Shown: positions 13,978-15,212 of the stretch, piece by piece
Layout of the letters: each line of letters opens with the position of its first letter
How positions within the stretch are numbered: position 1 is the first letter of the stretch
Assembly: GCA_017451145.1 (NCBI GenBank)
Contig: JAFSSG010000036.1
Span: forward strand, 1-15,212
Length of the DNA: 15,212 nt
DNA from: Clostridia bacterium
GTDB lineage: Bacteria; Bacillota_A; Clostridia; UBA1381
Direction of reading: 5' to 3'
Translations under genes and position numbers: made by a program
The notes under the pieces: generated by a model
What the model saw: only the letters and a program-made list of their open reading frames with translations
Database searches by the model: none
Told to the model about the DNA's origin: nothing

Positions 13978-14004
13978 AAATGACGGCTTAAAAAGCCGTC
14001 ATTT
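13978..14004 (+). terminator. Palindromic hairpin after the CAP gene (repeat copy 1)
   Basis: A 12-bp stem, AAATGACGGCTT (13978-13989) with AAGCCGTCATTT (13993-14004), has a tri-A loop and begins directly after the CAP stop codon. Only three T follow before C, so it is a weak terminator on the plus strand. The same palindrome recurs at 14236-14267. Confidence 0.6.
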
Positions 14005-14014
14005 CAGACTGTCG

Positions 14015-14067
14015 AAAAAGTTGCCAGACCGCAGAAATTTACTTTTTCTGCGTTTGGCGACTTTTTT
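14015..14067 (+). terminator. Long imperfect hairpin with T-run, likely terminator for the CAP gene
   Basis: The inner stem CGCAGAAA (14030-14037)/TTTCTGCG (14045-14052) is stacked on the outer stem AGTTGCCA (14019-14026)/TGGCGACT (14055-14062), which includes one G-U pair. A-run and T-run flanks extend it, and T6 (14062-14067) ends the plus-strand reading. The A-run on the left would give a T-run on the minus strand, so it may stop transcription from both sides. Confidence 0.6.
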
Positions 14068-14235
14068 GATTTTTCATTTTCAACAAATGCATCACTTTTT
14101 TAAAAGTTCTTTGCAAACTGCTTTTGCAGATTTTAACCTCTACCGTACCCCCGTACGCCGACGAAATTAAAATCTACAAATCTGCCGTCCTTTTTCGGCA
14201 TCTGCAAACGTGTCGATAGCTTTATCGACACGTTC
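14068..14235. other. Structured intergenic stretch, possible small RNA or repeat element
   Basis: No open reading frame is supported here, but complementarity is dense. A closing stem TTTGCAGAT (14123-14131)/ATCTGCAAA (14200-14208) encloses three elements: TTTTAA (14131-14136)/TTAAAA (14167-14172), the hairpin CGTAC-CCCC-GTACG (14144-14157), and TGCCG (14183-14187)/CGGCA (14196-14200). A perfect 11-bp hairpin (14208-14233, ACGTGTCGATA arm) follows at once. This could be a multi-branched RNA on either strand, a degenerate repeat element, or an accumulation of terminators between convergent genes. I match it to no known RNA family (not 6S, SRP, tmRNA or RNase P by their conserved words). Confidence 0.35.
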
Positions 14236-14267
14236 AAAAATGACGGCTTTAAAAAGCCGTCATTTTT
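14236..14267 (-). terminator. Terminator of azlC-azlD embedded in the azlD 3' end (repeat copy 2)
   Basis: A stem of about 14 bp, AAAAATGACGGCTT (14236-14249) with AAGCCGTCATTTTT (14254-14267), with T5 following on the minus strand. The last azlD codons (Met-Thr-Ala-Phe-stop) lie inside it. It is near-identical to the palindrome at 13978-14004. Confidence 0.75.
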
Positions 14268-14566
14268 ATTAAATACTGGGCTATAAATACCACAATACAA
14301 GATATCACTGCAACTTGCATAAGGCTTTTGCCCTTGTAGGCAAATATTACCGCCGCTAAAAATCCCGCACCTGCCGAGATTTTGCTGTCAGTTGCGTAAA
14401 ATATCGCAGGAACTGTCATAATGCTTAAAACGGAACAGGGCAGATAATACAAAACCGATTTGATAAACTTATTTTCGATTTTCTTATTTACCAGTACGAG
14501 TGGCAACATTCGTATCAGGTATGTCACCACCGCCATTACGGCAAGATATACAAAAAAGTTATTCAA
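14249..14566 (-). CDS. azlD: AzlD-type branched-chain amino acid export subunit
   Basis: A small integral membrane protein of about 105 residues with four hydrophobic helices. The family pattern is clear: a first helix ending VVTYLIRMLPLVLV, then YYLPCSVLSIMTVPAIFY, a basic loop, then two further helices. AzlD pairs with AzlC in the cytoplasmic membrane to export branched-chain amino acids and their analogues. The start is uncertain. TTG at 14566 overlaps the azlC stop by eight bases and has GGCGGTG upstream; GTG at 14575 and TTG at 14590 are in-frame alternatives that would add 3 or 8 residues. The C-terminal MTAF and stop are encoded by one arm of a terminator palindrome, so the exact protein end may have been set by that element. 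Confidence 0.85.
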   Translation of the reverse strand: MNNFFVYLAVMAVVTYLIRMLPLVLVNKKIENKFIKSVLYYLPCSVLSIMTVPAIFYATDSKISAGAGFLAAVIFAYKGKSLMQVAVISCIVVFIAQYLIKMTAF

Positions 14567-15212
14567 CGCAGTCACCGCCAATCGGTGCAAAATATGCGAA
14601 AAGCATACTTGCGACTAATGCACATATCGTGATAACAAAGCCTTGCGGTATCGCCTTTAAAACGGGCGTATAGTAAAAAATACAGGAAAGCAAAACTGAA
14701 AATAATACGCAAAATGCCATATTTTTATCCTTTTTCGTTTGCGGAACAACTATCGCGACGAACATTGCATAGATTGCAACACCGAGTGCCGATACAACGG
14801 CATGAGGCAAAATCGCACCCATAGTAGCCCCTATCAATGTGCCCAGACTCCAACCAAAATACGGGGTAATGATAAGCCCGTACAAATAGCTCTTTCCTAC
14901 GTCCTCTTTGTTAGATACAGCAACCGCAAATATTTCGTCGGTATTTGCAAAGGAAATTATGAGCCTGTCAAAAATGTTTACGTCCTTTTTTAGCTTTTGC
15001 GAAAGTGCAACCGACATGAACATATATCTCAAATTGATTATCACTTGCCCCAATATAAGCTCTATAAGGCTTCCACCTGCCGTTATGACAGGCACCGCCG
15101 CAAATTGTCCTGCGGAGGTCAGATTTGTCATGGAAATCAGCATTGCCTCCGATATTTTAAGTCCGCTTTCCACCGCAAATATGCCAAAGGCAAAGGACAC
15201 GCCCAAATATCC
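14559..15212 (-). CDS. azlC: AzlC-type branched-chain amino acid exporter, N-terminus off the window
   Basis: About 217 residues of an integral membrane protein are visible, and the frame stays open to the right edge. GYLGVSFAFGIFAVESGL at the edge matches the conserved first helix of AzlC, so only about 15-25 residues are missing; a TTG at 15204-15206 is internal, not the start. Other family features are TNLTSAGQFAAVPVI, the IINLRYMFMSVALSQKL segment, FANTDEIFAVAVS and GWSLGTLIGATMGAIL. AzlC forms the larger subunit of the AzlCD exporter for branched-chain amino acids and analogues such as azaleucine. The gene overlaps azlD, indicating a shared transcript; its promoter lies outside the window. 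Confidence 0.92.
   Translation of the reverse strand, partial: GYLGVSFAFGIFAVESGLKISEAMLISMTNLTSAGQFAAVPVITAGGSLIELILGQVIINLRYMFMSVALSQKLKKDVNIFDRLIISFANTDEIFAVAVSNKEDVGKSYLYGLIITPYFGWSLGTLIGATMGAILPHAVVSALGVAIYAMFVAIVVPQTKKDKNMAFCVLFSVLLSCIFYYTPVLKAIPQGFVITICALVASMLFAYFAPIGGDCVE

Noticed and set aside
14068..14235. 6S, SRP, tmRNA or RNase P RNA gene between the CAP gene and azlD
   Set aside because: None of the conserved sequence words of these RNAs is visible on either strand, although the region is rich in stems.
15204..15206. TTG as the start of azlC
   Set aside because: The frame remains open to the window edge and the residues before it continue the conserved first helix, so the gene is partial.

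Overview
The window (about 40% GC by eye) looks like a chromosomal segment from an anaerobic Clostridia-type Firmicute, probably a gut or rumen relative of the Ruminococcaceae/Oscillospiraceae. The evidence is strong AGGAGG-like ribosome binding sites, sigma-A promoters with 17-18 bp spacers, an O-acetylhomoserine sulfhydrylase, FeoAB, secreted proteins carrying copper-amine-oxidase-N-like domains, and the start of a secreted cohesin-like protein. No species is assigned. I see no tRNA, rRNA, CRISPR array, transposase or phage gene.

Layout. (1) 1-212, minus: start of a secreted cohesin-like protein that runs off the window. (2) 417-839, plus: Rrf2-family regulator with a three-cysteine motif of the Fe-S type, convergent with metY-like O-acetylhomoserine sulfhydrylase (855-2147, minus). 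The two share a terminator that contains both stop codons. (3) 2283-8379, minus: glycogen operon glgA-glgP-GH13 amylase, with one promoter upstream of glgA and one terminator after the amylase. Together these cover chain elongation, phosphorolysis and hydrolysis of stored alpha-glucan. glgC, glgD and glgB are not in the window. (4) 8549-11776, plus: feoA-feoB-dus operon, divergent from glgA, for ferrous iron uptake plus a tRNA-dihydrouridine synthase coupled through an ATGA overlap. (5) 11856-12809 and 12997-13977, plus: two separately promoted secreted cell-envelope proteins, an L,D-transpeptidase and a CAP/SCP-domain protein, each with a copper-amine-oxidase-N-like domain. (6) 13978-14248: a convergent intergenic region packed with hairpins, bracketed by two near-identical palindromes. 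(7) 14249-15212, minus: azlD and partial azlC, a branched-chain amino acid exporter pair.

The most interesting signals are non-coding. The CAP-protein mRNA has a short leader that can fold as an 8-bp hairpin inside a 7-bp outer stem, and its loop is perfectly complementary to six bases directly before the ribosome binding site. This is a pseudoknot architecture that suggests a cis-regulatory RNA. The Rrf2 and metY promoters share a pair of half-sites at positions suited to repression. The azlD/CAP intergenic region carries a duplicated palindrome and a possible multi-stem RNA. At the protein level, the glycogen synthase carries a 90-residue lysine-rich tail and FeoB a histidine-rich insert after its G domain.
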